Below are positions 51,080 through 57,919 of a stretch of DNA of 64,000 nucleotides, one piece after another. A program made the translations under genes and the position numbers. The DNA comes from Doryteuthis pealeii. Its lineage: Eukaryota > Mollusca > Cephalopoda > Myopsida > Loliginidae. The stretch lies in NCBI GenBank assembly GCA_023376005.1, contig CM042138.1, positions 99,171,491-99,235,490 of the forward strand, given 5' to 3'. The notes under the pieces are model-generated. The model was not told where the DNA came from, searched no databases, and saw nothing but the letters and a program-made list of their open reading frames with translations. The stretch's first letter is position 1. Each line of letters starts with the position of its first letter.

Positions 51080-52376
51080 TATACATACTCATACAGATAC
51101 ACTCACACCTACATGTATATGCATTATTGCACCTACACCTAAATATGTACATCTAGGAACAAAAGAGCATATAGAGTATCAAAAATGAAAGACAAGAGAA
51201 AAATAGTGAATAGAGAGAGAAAGAAGAGAGAAATCAAAAGAGAGAAGGGAAAGAAAGAATACAGATGGAACAGAAACAAAAAGAGAAAAGAAAATGAAGG
51301 GGAAAAAAAGAAAAAACAAGGAAAGAAAACAGAAAAACAGAAAAAAAAGGAGAAGAGAGAGAAGAAAAAGGAAGACATGGAATGAATGGTAAAGAAAACA
51401 AAAACAAAAAAAATAAATAATTGATTGAAAGAAAAATGCCCAAAATAAACCACCAAAAATAAAAATAAAAAACTGAGGGGGATCATAAAATAAAATGAAA
51501 GAGAAATGGAGGGCATTGACGGGGGTCATTTGAAATAAAGATGGAGTTTAAAAATAACAACCCAAAGAAAAATGTATGAACAGAATTCTTTCTCCAATGT
51601 TCTAATATCTTTATGTTTTGTTTTTTGTTTTTTAAAATTATTTTTAACTCTTTAAGTTTCTCTTTCCTTCTCTTTATCTCTTTTCTTATCTCTCTTCTTT
51701 CTGCGCAGAACTGAGGGGGACATAAAATGAAATGAAAGAGAAATGAGGGAGCAGGGACGCATCGTTTGAAATAAAGATGGAGTTTAAAAATAGCGACCTA
51801 AACACCCAAAGAAAAATGTATGTATAAAACTCTTTGCCCAACATTCTAACATTTTTTTTTTTTTCAAAATTATTTTTAACTCTCTAAGTTGATATGAAAT
51901 GGAGATTTGTCCTTTTTTCTTAATTTATTTTCCTCTTCTGGGAATCTGCATGCCTACAGCCAGAGGAGAATGCCCAATTCTAACGAAAAACGAAGAACAA
52001 AAAAGAAAATACAGAAATAGAAAGTCATTCGATGGGAACTAAGTCAATGGGCTGCTTTTAAATCTGAACAGACAGGAAATTAAAAATCTCTCTAGCATTC
52101 ACTGAATCATGGGACAGACGCATTTGGAATAAAAGGGTCCAGCTACCACCAACCATTCAAGTGCTTACATGCAATAACAAACCCCTGTCTTTTATAGGAG
52201 TTCCCAAGGTTGGTCGGTCATTCACAATTCATGGACCTTTACTAATTCCAAATCGTCACACCAGTTTCACAGTGTTTATTGTTGGTAAAGTAAAACTCAA
52301 CATTAGAATGGGTTACTAAAGGAGATGAAAAACTATTTTTCATTGAAGGATTATAATGAAATATCTTTTCTTTTTT

Positions 52377-52420
<44 letters not shown>

Positions 52421-53667
52421 TCTCTCTCTCTCTCATCTTACTTTCTTCTTATCTCTTTCCATTCCTCTTTTCATCTCTGCACTTTTTCATCTCTTTCCTG
52501 TACTCTCTTCCTTTCCTATTCTCTCTTTCTCTTTCCTTTCCCCTCTTTCTCTTCCTTTCCTATTCTCTTTCTCTTTCCTTTCCTATCCCTCTTTCTCTCT
52601 TTCTCTTTCCTTTCCTATTCCCTCTTTCTCTTCCATTCCCCTCTTTCTCTTCCTTTCTATTCTCTTTCCTATTCCTCTTTCTCTTTCCTATTCCCTCTTT
52701 CTCTTTCTCTTTCTTTTTCTCTCTTTTTCTCTTCCATCTCTCTTCTCATCTTTCTCTCTTTCTCTTCTTCTCTTCTTTTTCTCTTTCCATCTCTCTCTCA
52801 TCTTTCTCTTTCTTCTCTCATCTCTTCTTTTTCTCTTTCTCATCTCTTCTCATCTCTTCTTTTTCTCTTTCTCATCTTCTTCTCATCTCTTCTTCTTTCT
52901 CTCTTTCTCATCTCTCTTCTTCTCATCTCTTTCTTTTCTCTCTTTCCATCTCTCTTCTCATCTCTTCTTTCTTTCTCTCTTTCTCTCTCTTCTCTTCTCT
53001 TCTCTTTCTTCATCTCTTCTCATCTCTTCTTTCTCTTTTCTCTTCTCATCTCTTCTCATCTCTTCTTTCTCTTTCTTATCTCTTCTTTTTTCTCTTTCCA
53101 TCTCTCCTTTTCTCTTTCCATCTCTCCTTTTTCTTTTTCCATCTCTCTTCTCATCTCTTCTTTCTCTTTCTTCTTATCTCTCTTCTTTCTCCTTATCTAT
53201 TTCATCTCTGTTTTTCCCTCTTCTCCACCTTTGAATGAGAACATGTATCCCTGCACCGTAAAATTCTGTTGACTGTTCTTTGAGCCACTTCTTCACTACA
53301 GATTTCACTTCCTTGTCACTGGAATAATGTTTACCTCTCAAACCCTCTTTCATGGGTCTGAAGAGATGATAGTGATTATTCCAGTGATGAGGAAGGGAAA
53401 TCTGTAGTGAAGAAGTGGCTCAAAGAACAATCAACAGAATTTTACGGGGCAGGGATACATTCTCTCATTCGAAGGTGGAACATTGCTATTGAGAGAAACG
53501 GTAACAATGTGTAGAAATAGAGTTGTGATCCACAGAGGACTAGCTTCATTTTGATGTATAATACATGTTTCTGTGTTGGTAATTATACCTGTCCTAAACA
53601 AAATAGCATTACTTTTTGAATCACCCCTGTATATATATATATATATATATATAGACATATGTATGTG

Positions 53668-53703
<36 letters not shown>

Positions 53704-53711
53704 TGTGTATT

Positions 53712-53745
<34 letters not shown>

Positions 53746-54931
53746 TATGTATGTATGTATGTATGTATGTGTATTCATATATGTATGTATGTGTGTGTGT
53801 ATGTGTATTCATATATGTATGTGTGTGTGTATATATATTCATATATGTATGTGTGTGTGTATATATATTCATATATGTATGTGTGTGTGTATATATATTC
53901 ATATATGTATGTGTGTGTATATATATATATATTTATATATATATATATACACCCACATTACCCTCAATAGTAACACAGTGGATATTTGTTACAAGGAATA
54001 GTTGCTAAGTAGAGACCAATTGTACCAGAACAGAATCAAATCTCTGTAATATTTTGTCCTTTTAAAAGAAATAAAAGTAACAACTGGTTATAAAGATCCG
54101 CAAAGAGAAACCCAATGTCCTGTAATCAGAAAATCCTCAGAGGCAATACTAGCAGTGGCTGAATAAAGAAAGGACTTTATTTTTTGCTAGCTTAATAAAT
54201 AGCAATATACAAAGTTGTTTTGAAGGAAGAATATTATAAGGAATTTTCAAATGCACCTTAAATAACAAAATATAGTTTTCCTAGAATAGATAGATAAAAA
54301 CCAGAAATGCTGATAGGGACACAGGATGTGTACCTGACGCACAAAAATCTAAAAGAACATAATAAAATTGTATCCATGCATCCCAGTGTTTTTCTTGTTC
54401 TTCCCCCACCATTTCAAGCTAACTGTAAATACATTTCAATATTTTATATTGAAATGAATTACATAGGATAGGTTACAAGGTAAGAGTTAGAGAGCTTTAG
54501 TTATTTCCCCAGATCATAAATAAAAACCCTACAATTCATTAAGAAACTTTAGTTGGGACTCATAAATTTTCCTGGGGACTCATTCGAAGCGAATATGTGC
54601 ATCCCAAGATGCACTAAATCAAAAATCTATCAGCATCACTGAAAACGTTTTCAAGATGTCTGAAAGCTTTCGAATAAAGCAAATAACAAATATGAAGTCA
54701 GGTAAAAAATGTTAATTAGAAATCAAAAATCACGTTTTGTAGAAATAACATCATAAAATTGACTCACGTTCCACTGTTGTATGCAGAGAAGATTTTAGCC
54801 CACTGGGGTCCATTAGTGGCAATGCGATTGGCAACCATTGCTCGTATCCCCTCCAGTACACACCCTTTTGGTACAGTGTTCCTTTTGGCTATTTTCTTGT
54901 TGCTGTTCTCTATTGTTGTCTCCATTGAAGC
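22437..54931 (-). CDS. PLBD2: Phospholipase B-like protein (PLBD family), C-terminal half, six exons
   Basis: Minus-strand exons 54931-54768, 49056-48961, 45140-45069, 32172-32020, 26100-25941 and 22622-22437 join in frame with AG/GT borders and give 276 residues plus stop. Conserved PLBD blocks in order: 'METTIENSN', '[16 protein letters not shown]', '[18 protein letters not shown]', '[10 protein letters not shown]', '[13 protein letters not shown]', '[20 protein letters not shown]', '[19 protein letters not shown]', '[15 protein letters not shown]', 'HGGTDMKLTNSSLA', and '[12 protein letters not shown]', then '[12 protein letters not shown]'. Known family: lysosomal/secreted glycoproteins of the N-terminal-nucleophile hydrolase fold, matured by autoproteolysis. 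NGS and NSS are possible N-glycosylation sites. Length of the family (about 550-590 residues) implies that the signal peptide and nucleophile cysteine lie in upstream exons beyond 54931. The symbol is by similarity; PLBD1 versus PLBD2 is not resolved. Confidence 0.92.
22836..23055 (+). repeat. SINE family B, well preserved
   Basis: Head 'ggccagtttagctcagttga' with the B box 'ggttcgataccggccc' is close to a functional tRNA. The family body then follows ('agtagcacaacttgggtaaa', 'ggagctgacggtaggtgtgc'). The body and lack of a proper 3' acceptor stem make it a SINE, not a tRNA gene. Confidence 0.8.
23460..23580 (+). repeat. Family C repeat fragment
   Basis: Contains 'gagtacccctccattacttc' and 'aggttcactctgatctggag', diverged family C landmarks. 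Confidence 0.5.
23675..24735 (+). repeat. Direct repeat pair, units 23675-24065 and 24340-24735
   Basis: The units share 'ggtaatcacttt', 'caatccgccaaagttcactc' (24412: caatccaccaaagttt), 'gggccaatcaca', a tRNA-like 'gtttgcgagttcaatctctg', and the end 'ccagacatagacggacgtgc'. Divergence is moderate. The 275-base interval carries the shared SINE tail ('gacaggttgacatgccatta'). It may be two SINE-like retroposons or an old LTR pair; no tRNA primer site or gag/pol is seen. Confidence 0.5.
24815..25090 (-). mobile_element. MITE family M, diverged copy
   Basis: It has the reverse-orientation landmarks 'tttagtgtgtcctgggacgt' and 'ctatcagtgatgcaggatgc'. It lies inverted relative to the copy at 25450-25795. 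Confidence 0.6.
25227..25375 (+). repeat. 5S rRNA-derived SINE
   Basis: Its body follows 5S rRNA nearly end to end: 'gtcaagtcacgctgaaatta', 'accaaagttaagtagcaatg', 'gtgaccacttaagcaac'. The internal control region and 'ggtact' end are recognisable. A tail with 'gatatgccataaaacaaaat' follows. Three more copies exist in the window. Confidence 0.75.
25450..25795 (+). mobile_element. MITE family M
   Basis: Bounded by inverted 'gatgttgataggt' and 'ctatcagcatcactg', with a body shared with 40418-40735, 50707-51000 and 54309-54642 ('actttagttgggacccataa', 'caaaaatcaaaaaggatgca'). It is a non-coding DNA transposon of about 340 bp, superfamily unknown. Confidence 0.7.
25941..26100 (-). CDS. PLBD2: PLBD exon (53 codons + 1 nt)
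   Basis: Acceptor attaccag, donor AAG|gtgagt. Encodes '[20 protein letters not shown]', '[15 protein letters not shown]' and '[11 protein letters not shown]', the most conserved PLBD block with its cysteine pair and SARSDL motif. Confidence 0.95.
26231..26270. repeat. (AT)n microsatellite
   Basis: TA tract followed by a short (AC)n. Confidence 0.95.
26695..27240 (-). repeat. Family X end with nested mariner MITE
   Basis: Reverse complement of 34140-34275 ('cctgtggatatgccacagta' and 'ttgatttaactctctcactc'), split by the MITE at 26735-27062. Confidence 0.7.
26735..27062 (-). mobile_element. Mariner-derived MITE with TA duplication
   Basis: Ends 'cgagggggagtaaaaaagta' and 'ctttttgacacaccctca' are inverted repeats and flanked by TA on both sides. 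The interior is the transposase 3' region plus a deletion junction near 27020. The related uninterrupted site near 34236-34250 ('cacagtatgataatttgatt') confirms a clean TA insertion. Confidence 0.8.
27696..28014. mobile_element. hAT-like non-autonomous element
   Basis: Ends 'caggggtcggcaacctttt' and 'ggggttgccaactcctg' are imperfect inverted repeats of the common hAT MITE type. The flanks gtctacac and gtctaaaa form an 8-bp duplication with two differences, as expected for hAT. The interior contains 'ggctggatgtggccagcaga' and a T-rich stretch, with no transposase. Confidence 0.75.
28365..28605 (-). repeat. SINE family B
   Basis: Reverse complement of family B, ending in the head complement 'actgaactaaacatgggcaa'. 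ORFs on both strands across it are by-products. Confidence 0.7.
28720..28860 (+). repeat. Family E retroposon fragment
   Basis: Reverse-complement match to 7640-7730 ('tgggcaataaacctggttct', 'ggaatggcccctgggacc'). Confidence 0.6.
28925..29222 (-). mobile_element. Mariner-derived MITE
   Basis: Begins 'gagtcaaaaagtaatgccat' and ends 'atggtattactttttgaata'. The interior has the same transposase 3' region as other copies and a similar deletion junction ('ctctttggccccatgtccta'). Confidence 0.75.
29461..29665 (+). repeat. 5S rRNA-derived SINE with shared tail
   Basis: 'accaaacttaagcagcaatg' and 'atacttagatgggtgac' correspond to the 5S internal control region and downstream segment. The 3' end is 'gacctgaaaagggttgatat', the tail shared with family C. 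Confidence 0.8.
29820..30025 (-). mobile_element. Mariner-derived fragment
   Basis: Landmarks 'tggtcctctgtgtatcacat', 'catctatccctgccctgtaa' and 'ataatgtttgcctctcaaac' match the mariner family; both termini are missing. It joins directly to a SINE A 3' fragment (29725-29820, minus). Confidence 0.65.
30305..30705. repeat. Fold-back repeat, arms about 195 bp
   Basis: 30305-30500 and 30512-30705 are reverse complements ('tattcggactattgtcctca' against 'acaatagtctgaataatcca'), with almost no spacer. Both arms give mirror-image ORFs, so none is a gene. Related fragments are at 12140 and 31571-31735, the latter itself a small fold-back. Confidence 0.8.
30940..31480 (-). pseudogene. LINE reverse transcriptase C-terminal relic
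   Basis: On the minus strand: '[20 protein letters not shown]', '[18 protein letters not shown]', '[16 protein letters not shown]', 'KKLDANYT', then 'ELYGRLPPI' and 'HPRQTR'. This is the familiar end of an RTE/R1-like LINE reverse transcriptase. Stops and frameshifts show decay. It lies in a PLBD intron, sense to that gene. Confidence 0.8.
31571..31735. repeat. Short fold-back related to 30305-30705
   Basis: Same 'ggactattgtcctcatcttt' start and an inverted 'agataacaataaaaatgagg' end, with most of the interior missing. Confidence 0.65.
32020..32172 (-). CDS. PLBD2: PLBD exon (51 codons)
   Basis: Acceptor atctgcag, donor ATGAG|gtattg. Encodes '[20 protein letters not shown]', '[16 protein letters not shown]' and 'MKSMIKLM'. 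The final AG completes an Arg codon with G of the next exon. Confidence 0.93.
33045..34275 (+). repeat. Family X AT-rich repeat, longest copy
   Basis: Extends from 'tatgcgcccccctgcacgca' to 'tatccacaggtcctgc'. Its left part matches 7105 and 17690, its right part 59940-60530 ('gattatctggtgtcgcttaa') and 26695-27240. It defines a repeat of about 1.2 kb; coding capacity is not apparent. Confidence 0.7.
34504..35005 (+). repeat. SINE family B split by a family C insertion
   Basis: The SINE head and body run to 34643 ('tgatggtaggtgtg'), then family C in minus orientation occupies 34644-34928 ('ggtactaccactctgagtcg', 'tgaaggggtgctccacattc'). The SINE resumes at 34929 ('ctaatgctagtgaaaagggg') and ends at about 35005. 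Family C is the younger insertion. Confidence 0.75.
35488..35780 (+). repeat. SINE family A
   Basis: Head 'ggaggtgtgtggtgtaaggg', body, and end 'gatctatttcactaatttttt'. Confidence 0.85.
35815..36310 (-). repeat. 5S rRNA-derived SINE split by SINE family B
   Basis: A minus-strand 5S-like element has its tail complement at 35818-35925 ('catatcaacccttttcaggt') and its 5S body at about 36175-36300 ('ctaagtattgaacaggctca', 'gctgcttaagtttggtaatc'). A family B SINE (+) at 35930-36170 sits between them. Confidence 0.7.
36659..36985 (+). mobile_element. Mariner-derived MITE
   Basis: Termini 'aaatcaaaaagtaatgccat' and 'atggcattactttttgattt' are inverted. The interior reads in the transposase sense: a degraded '[20 protein letters not shown]' followed by 'RWNIAIE'. 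The poly-A run at 36850 breaks the frame. Confidence 0.75.
37055..37280 (+). repeat. SINE family A, diverged
   Basis: 'cataggaaatggaattgaca', 'ggtaaggcaaccagtctaag' and a shortened 3' end. Confidence 0.65.
37560..37680 (-). repeat. SINE family B fragment
   Basis: 'ggagtctatccccttttcac' and 'gaacaccatacctactgtca' are the 3' part of family B reversed; the tRNA head is absent. Confidence 0.55.
38060..38440 (+). repeat. SINE A head joined to SINE D copies
   Basis: 38060-38170 is a SINE A head and early body. 38195-38440 contains two tRNA-like D segments ('gttagtgagtttgattctca', 'tttagtgagtttgatcctca'). The 97-codon ORF across it is repeat-derived. Confidence 0.5.
38750..39140 (+). mobile_element. 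Possible LTR end and leader of an LTR retrotransposon
   Basis: A CpG-richer stretch ('gcacacgcgcgttagttaga') is followed by 'aataaaggtttaaataaata' and then 'cttggcaacaaaactgacct', resembling an LTR 3' end with polyadenylation signal and leader. No second LTR, primer-binding match or pol sequence was found, so this is tentative. Confidence 0.3.
39155..39395 (+). repeat. SINE family A, internally deleted
   Basis: Head 'cacttggtgtaatggttaag' and body to 'ctctccctccag', then a deletion of the pyrimidine and 'taaatagtagggc' section, then 'tataggagaaggaaaactct'. Confidence 0.75.
39966..40111. mobile_element. Hairpin MITE
   Basis: Arms of about 65 bases ('taagttagtgaagtc' against 'cttcactaccctaactta'; 'cttgcctatgcaatttt' against 'aaaattgcataggcaa') form a near-complete hairpin with a short loop. 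Confidence 0.7.
40136..40355 (+). repeat. SINE family B
   Basis: Head 'gggccgggttagctcagtcg' through 'ggctaaaaaccacaaggttc', the family body, and the end 'cgccgactttacttacttat'. Confidence 0.85.
40371..40418. repeat. (AT)n/(AC)n microsatellite
   Basis: TA tract followed by CA units. Confidence 0.95.
40418..40735 (+). mobile_element. MITE family M
   Basis: 'gatgctgataggtacatgtc' at the left and 'gatgcactaaattaaaaagc' at the right; the end is lost into a TATG/(AT)n tract at 40738-40797. Confidence 0.7.
42385..42660 (+). repeat. SINE family A (copy B counterpart of 885-1165)
   Basis: Head 'ggaggcgcgttggtctaatg' is complete here, whereas copy A has lost a few bases at the start. Confidence 0.85.
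43228..43570 (-). repeat. Family C repeat (copy B)
   Basis: Same element as 2394-2735, with small differences ('gggttgggcggttgccataa'). Confidence 0.75.
44226..44256. repeat. (AT)n microsatellite
   Basis: TA tract; the counterpart at 3391-3416 is interrupted and shorter. Confidence 0.95.
45069..45140 (-). CDS. PLBD2: PLBD exon (24 codons)
   Basis: Acceptor tctttttag, donor CTCC|gtaagt. Encodes [20 protein letters not shown] and YNTP; the split Pro codons at both ends agree with the neighbouring exons. Confidence 0.92.
46412..46615 (-). repeat. SINE family B, head truncated
   Basis: 'tgatatcagccagacagtga' to 'gtatcaaactaggaaccttg'; the outer part of the tRNA head is replaced. Confidence 0.75.
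47442..48305. mobile_element. Mariner-containing palindrome, arms about 380-430 bp
   Basis: The outer arms (47442-47610 and 48130-48305) are unrelated to mariner ('gacaataacttatagaaaaa' against 'tttctataagttattgtcga'). The inner arms are two opposed copies of the mariner 3' half (from 47605 and to about 48130). They meet asymmetrically near 47920. A minus-strand ORF (47604-47939) reads '[20 protein letters not shown]' then '[20 protein letters not shown]', the end of a DD(D/E)-type mariner transposase. Confidence 0.8.
48395..48875 (-). repeat. Two SINE family A copies in tandem
   Basis: 48395-48570 and 48590-48875 are both reversed family A, each ending in the tRNA-head complement ('ataaccattacaccaccaca', 'ctaaccattatgccactcgc'). 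The second ends about 85 bases from the PLBD exon. Confidence 0.75.
48961..49056 (-). CDS. PLBD2: PLBD exon (32 codons)
   Basis: Acceptor tgttccag, donor TTGCC|gtaagt. Encodes [20 protein letters not shown] and [12 protein letters not shown], the NNQW motif block of the family. Confidence 0.95.
49320..49500. repeat. Purine-rich tract
   Basis: Mostly A and G ('gaaaggaaagagagggaaag'); it yields a spurious minus-strand Phe/Leu/Ser-rich ORF. Confidence 0.8.
50665..50705. repeat. (AT)n microsatellite
   Basis: TA tract adjoining a MITE family M end. Confidence 0.95.
50707..51000 (-). mobile_element. MITE family M, complete and clearest termini
   Basis: Starts 'agtgatgctgatagcttttt' and ends 'cgcatacctatcagcatcag'. 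The inverted ends both contain GATGCTGATAG. (AT)n tracts flank both sides. Confidence 0.75.
51018..51076. repeat. (AT)n microsatellite
   Basis: TA tract of about 55 bases. Confidence 0.95.
51185..51400. repeat. Purine-rich tract
   Basis: About 200 bases almost free of C and T on the plus strand; the basic and Phe-rich ORFs on either strand are artefacts. Partial near-repeats of the following flank recur at 51470-51560 and 51705-51800 ('gggggacataaaatgaaatg'). Confidence 0.85.
52371..53222. repeat. Long pyrimidine tract (CTTT/CT/CATCT)n
   Basis: About 850 bases almost wholly C and T on the plus strand, starting as pure (CT)n and degenerating into 'tttctcatctcttc' units. Two overlapping 290-315-codon Ser/Leu/Phe ORFs are simple-repeat artefacts. 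Confidence 0.95.
53223..53628. mobile_element. Opposed mariner halves (hairpin)
   Basis: 53225-53370 is the mariner 3' region reversed ('ccacctttgaatgagaacat', 'gagccacttcttcactacag'); 53371-53620 is the same region forward ('gtagtgaagaagtggctcaa'). Only the right side keeps the terminus ('atagcattactttttgaatc'). Confidence 0.75.
53629..53955. repeat. (TATG)n / (AT)n compound microsatellite
   Basis: 'tatgtatgtatgtatgtatg' arrays alternate with a higher-order unit ('gtgtgtgtatatatattcat') repeated four times with near identity. Tyr/Val/Cys and Thr/His-rich ORFs here are artefacts. Confidence 0.95.
54309..54642 (+). mobile_element. MITE family M
   Basis: 'gatgctgatagggacacagg' and 'aaatctatcagcatcactga' bound a complete copy in the intron just downstream of the 54768-54931 exon. 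Confidence 0.75.
54768..54931 (-). CDS. PLBD2: PLBD exon (54 codons + 2 nt), most 5' one recognised
   Basis: Acceptor ccattttcag, donor GGAAC|gtgagt. Encodes [19 protein letters not shown], '[20 protein letters not shown]' and '[11 protein letters not shown]'. It starts in phase 0 and needs upstream exons; none was recognised between here and 64000. Confidence 0.93.
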
Positions 54932-55202
54932 CTGAAAATGGGACAGAAGAAAAGAATATTGGAATTTTACAAATATGGAAAACATTTTTGTAACAGGAAT
55001 TCTTAGATATTTTCCAAAGACGATTGGAAGATTTTTTAAATAACATGCAAGTTTGTTTTATTTTGTTTTGTTTTTTTATTTAAAATAATGAACATGATTT
55101 GAACAAATTCCATGATGCATCTTTCCAATATACAAATAAAGTAATTCATTTTTAAGCGAGAGATTTCTATTGTGGAATATATTTAACCCTAACTGTTGTG
55201 AT

Positions 55203-55475
55203 AAAAAGTAACATATCCTGGATATGACGTTAAACTATCTGACAGTGAGGTTTCAGTTCTAGGCCTGGGAAGGTGGAGCACCATTCATCACCATTGCTCC
55301 CAAGTCCACTCTGACCTGGAGAGACCCAGAGTGGTAGTACCTGTTAGGGTCCCATCTATGGGTTAAATAGAAAAATGTTTATAAAAAAAATTGAGGATCC
55401 ACTAAGAATGAATTTATTTCAAAACTTTGTTGGCATTAAATGGCCCACCAAGGATGATATGCCGTAAAACAAAAC
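55203..55475 (+). repeat. Family C repeat with tail, full length
   Basis: 'ctggatatgacgttaaacta', 'ccattgctcccaagtccact', 'gggtcccatctatgggttaa' and the tail 'ggatgatatgccgtaaaaca'. A short internal duplication ('gacctggagagacccagagt') is specific to this copy. Confidence 0.75.
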
Positions 55476-56539
55476 AAATAAAAAGTAACTATAATAAAAT
55501 GGAATAAAACTAATAGTAATTTGATAATGAAATTAGTACATACACCTATTAACACAATACTTTTATTAACATCAAAGACTTGCAATTTTAGATTTTGTTT
55601 CATGAACATAAGTGATAGAGGCATGAATTTCAGCAATATCACACACCAACTGTTACATAATTCATGGGTAGCCTGGAATTATGTAAGTAGTGTAGATATA
55701 TTTGAATTGAATCGTTGAAGATTCAAATAGCAGAGGTGGATGCAAAAGTACTGATACTGTTATAGATTGACATGTGGTAACCTTTACTTAACCCATTCAG
55801 GAAACACGGCAATAGGACACGCGAGATAGAAATCAGGTTTTAGTTAGTTGTAGTTAGAGAGAAGACGTACTCAAGATTTCGCTTCTCACCACGCAGTTTC
55901 AAGAATATTTGGGCTGGGGTTGTTTTAATATAAAAACAACAAGTCTTTGTTAATTAATCAACAAGAGATGAGCCGACACCCAAGAAATCACCCCCAGAAG
56001 AAAGCCCAAGCCCACCAGAGTAAGAATCAACCCTAAAAATAAAATGGCTGACAAATTAGACAAGTAAAAAAGAAGTAAGAACCAATCCATCATCCTCTCT
56101 CGTCCTCTGTCTCTCTTTGTTTATATACGTGAGGTAAAGGGGTATATAACACAAGCTTTGGAATCACCCTTTGACATCTAAAATATTAAAACTGTTAGAA
56201 TCTGGGAAGCCATTGTTGGCTTATGTTGTTGTTTCTTGTTCAAAGAATCCTGGTGTTAATCCAAAGAATAAAGATGAGTCTGTCTGGTGTTAATCCAAAA
56301 TCTGTTGTCTTTCTGATGATATATATAAATCTGAAATAAGCTCTGGTGTTAATCCAAAGATAAGTCTTTCTAAGTAGAAAGATTGTCCAGTAAGTGATGT
56401 TGAGTACACTGCAAATGATCTTACATGCATTTTGTCCAGTCATCCCATTGGCCAATTTCTATTGGAAGCTCCTGCTACTGCTTCATAAAGTTCATAAATA
56501 TAAGTGACAATTTTGTTTATATCCTATATCCAAGATATG

Positions 56540-56790
56540 CAGGCACCTCAAGGGGTGTAATAGTTAACAAGCTAGATTCGCAGACCATTGTTAGTGGGTT
56601 TGATTCTCCCTAGGTGCACCATAATCTGGCCATGTGCCACATCTAAGCTAAGCTTAGTAAATAACTCTGGGCACCTCACATGGTGTAATGGTTAACAGGC
56701 TAGATCTGCAGACCATTATTAGTGAGTTTGATTCTCATTGGGTGCCCTATACTATAAGCTTAGCTTAGTAAATAACTATATCCAAGATAT
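56540..56790 (+). repeat. SINE family D, two tandem tRNA-like copies
   Basis: Both copies read 'gcacctca...ggtgtaatggtta' followed by 'agtgagtttgattctcattg' and 'ggtgccctatac'. The A-box and B-box spacing and the pairing ends (gggcacc/gggtgccc) are tRNA-like. Copies are about 120 bases apart and nearly identical. Confidence 0.65.
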
Positions 56791-57109
56791 GTCAACAAAA
56801 ACATTATCAGCTTATAAATAAAAAAATACAAACACTCTCTTGTTTTATGATTTTCATACTTCTATCAACTCAAGATATGTTTCTTAACTCCAAATCCTAT
56901 TCCCTTTCATTTACTTAACCTCTCTGCCATCAAGGTCAGTTTTTAATTAGAATACAGATAGTTTACCACCTCCTAGACTGGTTGTTGCACCAAGGCTAAA
57001 GACTCCAGTCTGCCCTACTATTTACCCATAGCTAGGAAGCGAAGAGAGATCTAAGCCTTCTTAAGGGCATTAATACAAAGTAAAGCTTAAAATACTTCAA
57101 ATTATGATG

Positions 57110-57485
57110 GTCTACAAATTATTTGTATTAGATAGGAACACTTGAAATCCTTGAAATCCTATAACTGTGCAAATTATTTGTATTAGATAGGAACACTTGA
57201 AATCCTATAACTGTGCAAATTATTTGTATTAGATAGGAACACTTGAAATCCTATAACTGTGCAAATTATTTGTATTAGATAGGAACACTTGAATCCTATA
57301 ACTGTGCAAATTATTTGTATTAGATAGGAACTTGAAATCCTATAACTGTGCAAATTATTGTATTAGATAGGAACACTTGAAATCCTATAACTGTGCAAAT
57401 TATTTGTATTAGATAGGAATATTTGAAATCCTATAACTGTGCAAATTATTTGTATTAGATAGGAACACTTAAACCTATATAATTG
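57110..57485. repeat. 46-bp minisatellite, about 8 units
   Basis: The unit 'gtgcaaattatttgtattag' plus 'ataggaacacttgaaatcc' and 'tataact' repeats about eight times with small deletions. Diverged units occur at 8380-8590 and 12630-12900. Confidence 0.9.
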
Positions 57486-57589
57486 TGTTAAACTTAATAG
57501 TATTATAGGATTACTTGAAACTATTTAATGGTATGCAAATTATTTGTATTAAGAATAAGCTACGTAAATCTATAATTCTTTACAAGAAA

Positions 57590-57790
57590 TGACTGACTTC
57601 AGCATTAAATAACCCAACAAGGGTTGACATGCCATAAAACTCCCCAAGGGTGCCCTATCATGATGTAATGGTTAGCAAGCTAGTCTAAGATATCCATTAC
57701 TACTAAATAGCGAGTTCAATCCTTGCTGAATACTCCATACTTGCAACCTTGTATCACATCCTACCCATGGTGAATGGGTTGGGTAAATAC
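57590..57790 (+). repeat. Shared SINE tail and SINE D copy
   Basis: The tail 'aataacccaacaagggttga' (57609) follows the minisatellite. A tRNA-like D copy starts at about 57645 ('gggtgccctatcatgatgta') and ends 'atggtgaatgggttgggtaa'. Confidence 0.6.
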
Positions 57791-57919
57791 CTACCATAAA
57801 ACTAGCCAACCAATGAATTCTTTTCTAATTTTACTTCATTTAATCCTTGAGATTTTTTCATTTCAAAATTGTTTCCATTTAGAAGCTATTTTCTAAAATT
57901 CAAGTATGTGATATTCAAG

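Noticed and set aside
52325..53272. Overlapping 315- and 292-codon ORFs
   Set aside because: Wholly Ser/Leu/Phe from a pyrimidine tract; no protein signal.
53573..54001. ORFs rich in Tyr, Val, Cys and Met
   Set aside because: Translation of a TATG microsatellite in three frames.
55720..56130. Possible LTR or promoter (CpG-richer)
   Set aside because: No paired copy, terminal motif or gene start could be found.
57110..57480. CRISPR-like array (regular repeats)
   Set aside because: Units are contiguous with no unique spacers, and the genome is eukaryotic; it is a minisatellite.
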